From: Clostridia bacterium
GTDB lineage: Bacteria > Bacillota > Clostridia > Oscillospirales > Acutalibacteraceae
Assembly: GCA_017544665.1 (NCBI GenBank)
Contig: JAFYDS010000228.1
Coordinates: 1 to 48,928 of the forward strand
Length of the DNA stretch: 48,928 nucleotides
Direction of reading: 5' to 3'
How positions within the stretch are numbered: the first letter of the stretch is position 1; each line of letters opens with the position of its first letter. The translations under genes were made by a program, and so were the position numbers. This document shows positions 48,855-48,928 of the stretch, piece after piece. The notes under the pieces are model-generated. The model saw only the letters and a list, made by a program, of their open reading frames with translations. It was not told where the DNA came from and searched no databases.

Positions 48855-48928
48855 CTGTCGGCTGACGACTGACGACTGTTGACTTTGCGGGCGGCCACCT
48901 CTTTCGTCACCGCGCGAACGCGCGGCGC
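48855..48928. repeat. four-unit 7-bp array and start of a palindromic repeat
   Basis: CTGTCGG, CTGACGA, CTGACGA, CTGTTGA (48855-48882) in phase, then CCTCTTTCGTCAC and a CGCGCG hairpin (from ~48896) cut by the window edge; the latter resembles 42469-42533. Confidence 0.7.

Noticed and set aside
1..48928. CRISPR arrays
   Set aside because: The tandem repeats have 7-, 9- or 11-bp periods with no unique spacers, and no cas gene is present.

Overview
The window reads as chromosome of a GC-rich, spore-forming Clostridia, most likely an Oscillospirales (Ruminococcaceae-like) gut or rumen bacterium. The grounds are a spoVAC-spoVAD-spoVAE cluster, a soj/spo0J pair next to serS, a clostridial-type gltX start, a DUF1015 gene, a HrcA/CIRCE-controlled Hsp20 gene, TTG/GTG starts behind strong AGGAGG sites, and a dense population of short palindromic intergenic repeats. 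The taxonomic call is inference; no rRNA is present.

Layout. 1-7.7 kb: start of gltX (minus), a TIGR00300-type ornithine/arginine-metabolism enzyme coupled to a YfcC-type carrier, a small membrane protein, then a MarR regulator with a heterodimeric ABC exporter. 7.7-10.5 kb: a repeat-rich island around a solitary VapE-type helicase with 11-bp iteron-like repeats directly after its stop, then an Ig-like anchored protein. 10.6-13.7 kb: an SDR and the spoVA cluster, which contains an extra 61-codon gene. 13.8-19.7 kb: DUF1015, a secreted GDPD-fold protein without its catalytic residues, an AlaX-type tRNA editing protein and a large BspA-like surface protein. 20.2-25.1 kb (minus): parA-parB-serS-glyA, with a 23S-IVP four-helix-bundle gene inserted between serS and glyA and flanked by inverted 7-bp repeats. 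25.4-31.2 kb: a tightly packed operon of PHP, DRTGG, RsbW-type ATPase and [FeFe]-hydrogenase-like iron-sulfur genes, probably a redox/H2 sensing or signalling module, followed by SdpI-like and C_GCAxxG_C_C genes. 31.5 kb: tRNA-Pro(TGG) and a hairpin array. 31.8-35.3 kb (minus): GH116 glycosidase and LacX-type mutarotase. 35.5-42.4 kb: an HExxH membrane protein, a secreted metallophosphoesterase, a secreted EEP-fold hydrolase, aspA (minus), a flavodoxin and an FAD oxidoreductase. 42.8-44.5 kb: Hsp20 and a lipoprotein barnase with barstar. 44.5-48.7 kb: an ECF sigma factor, its frameshifted anti-sigma factor, and three AT-rich genes for exported proteins; two near-identical ECF-type promoters link the sigma gene to that operon.

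Main unusual signals. (a) Many intergenic gaps carry arrays of about four 7-bp units, often as inverted pairs; several unrelated 7-mer vocabularies share this architecture, and one pair encloses the IVP gene. (b) Three exported proteins share a C-terminal tail of the form FFxxIxxFFxxLF. (c) Two copies of an ECF promoter predict a small autoregulated regulon. (d) The hydrogenase-like sensor operon lies in a window without any catalytic hydrogenase subunits. (e) A GDPD-fold protein looks catalytically dead.
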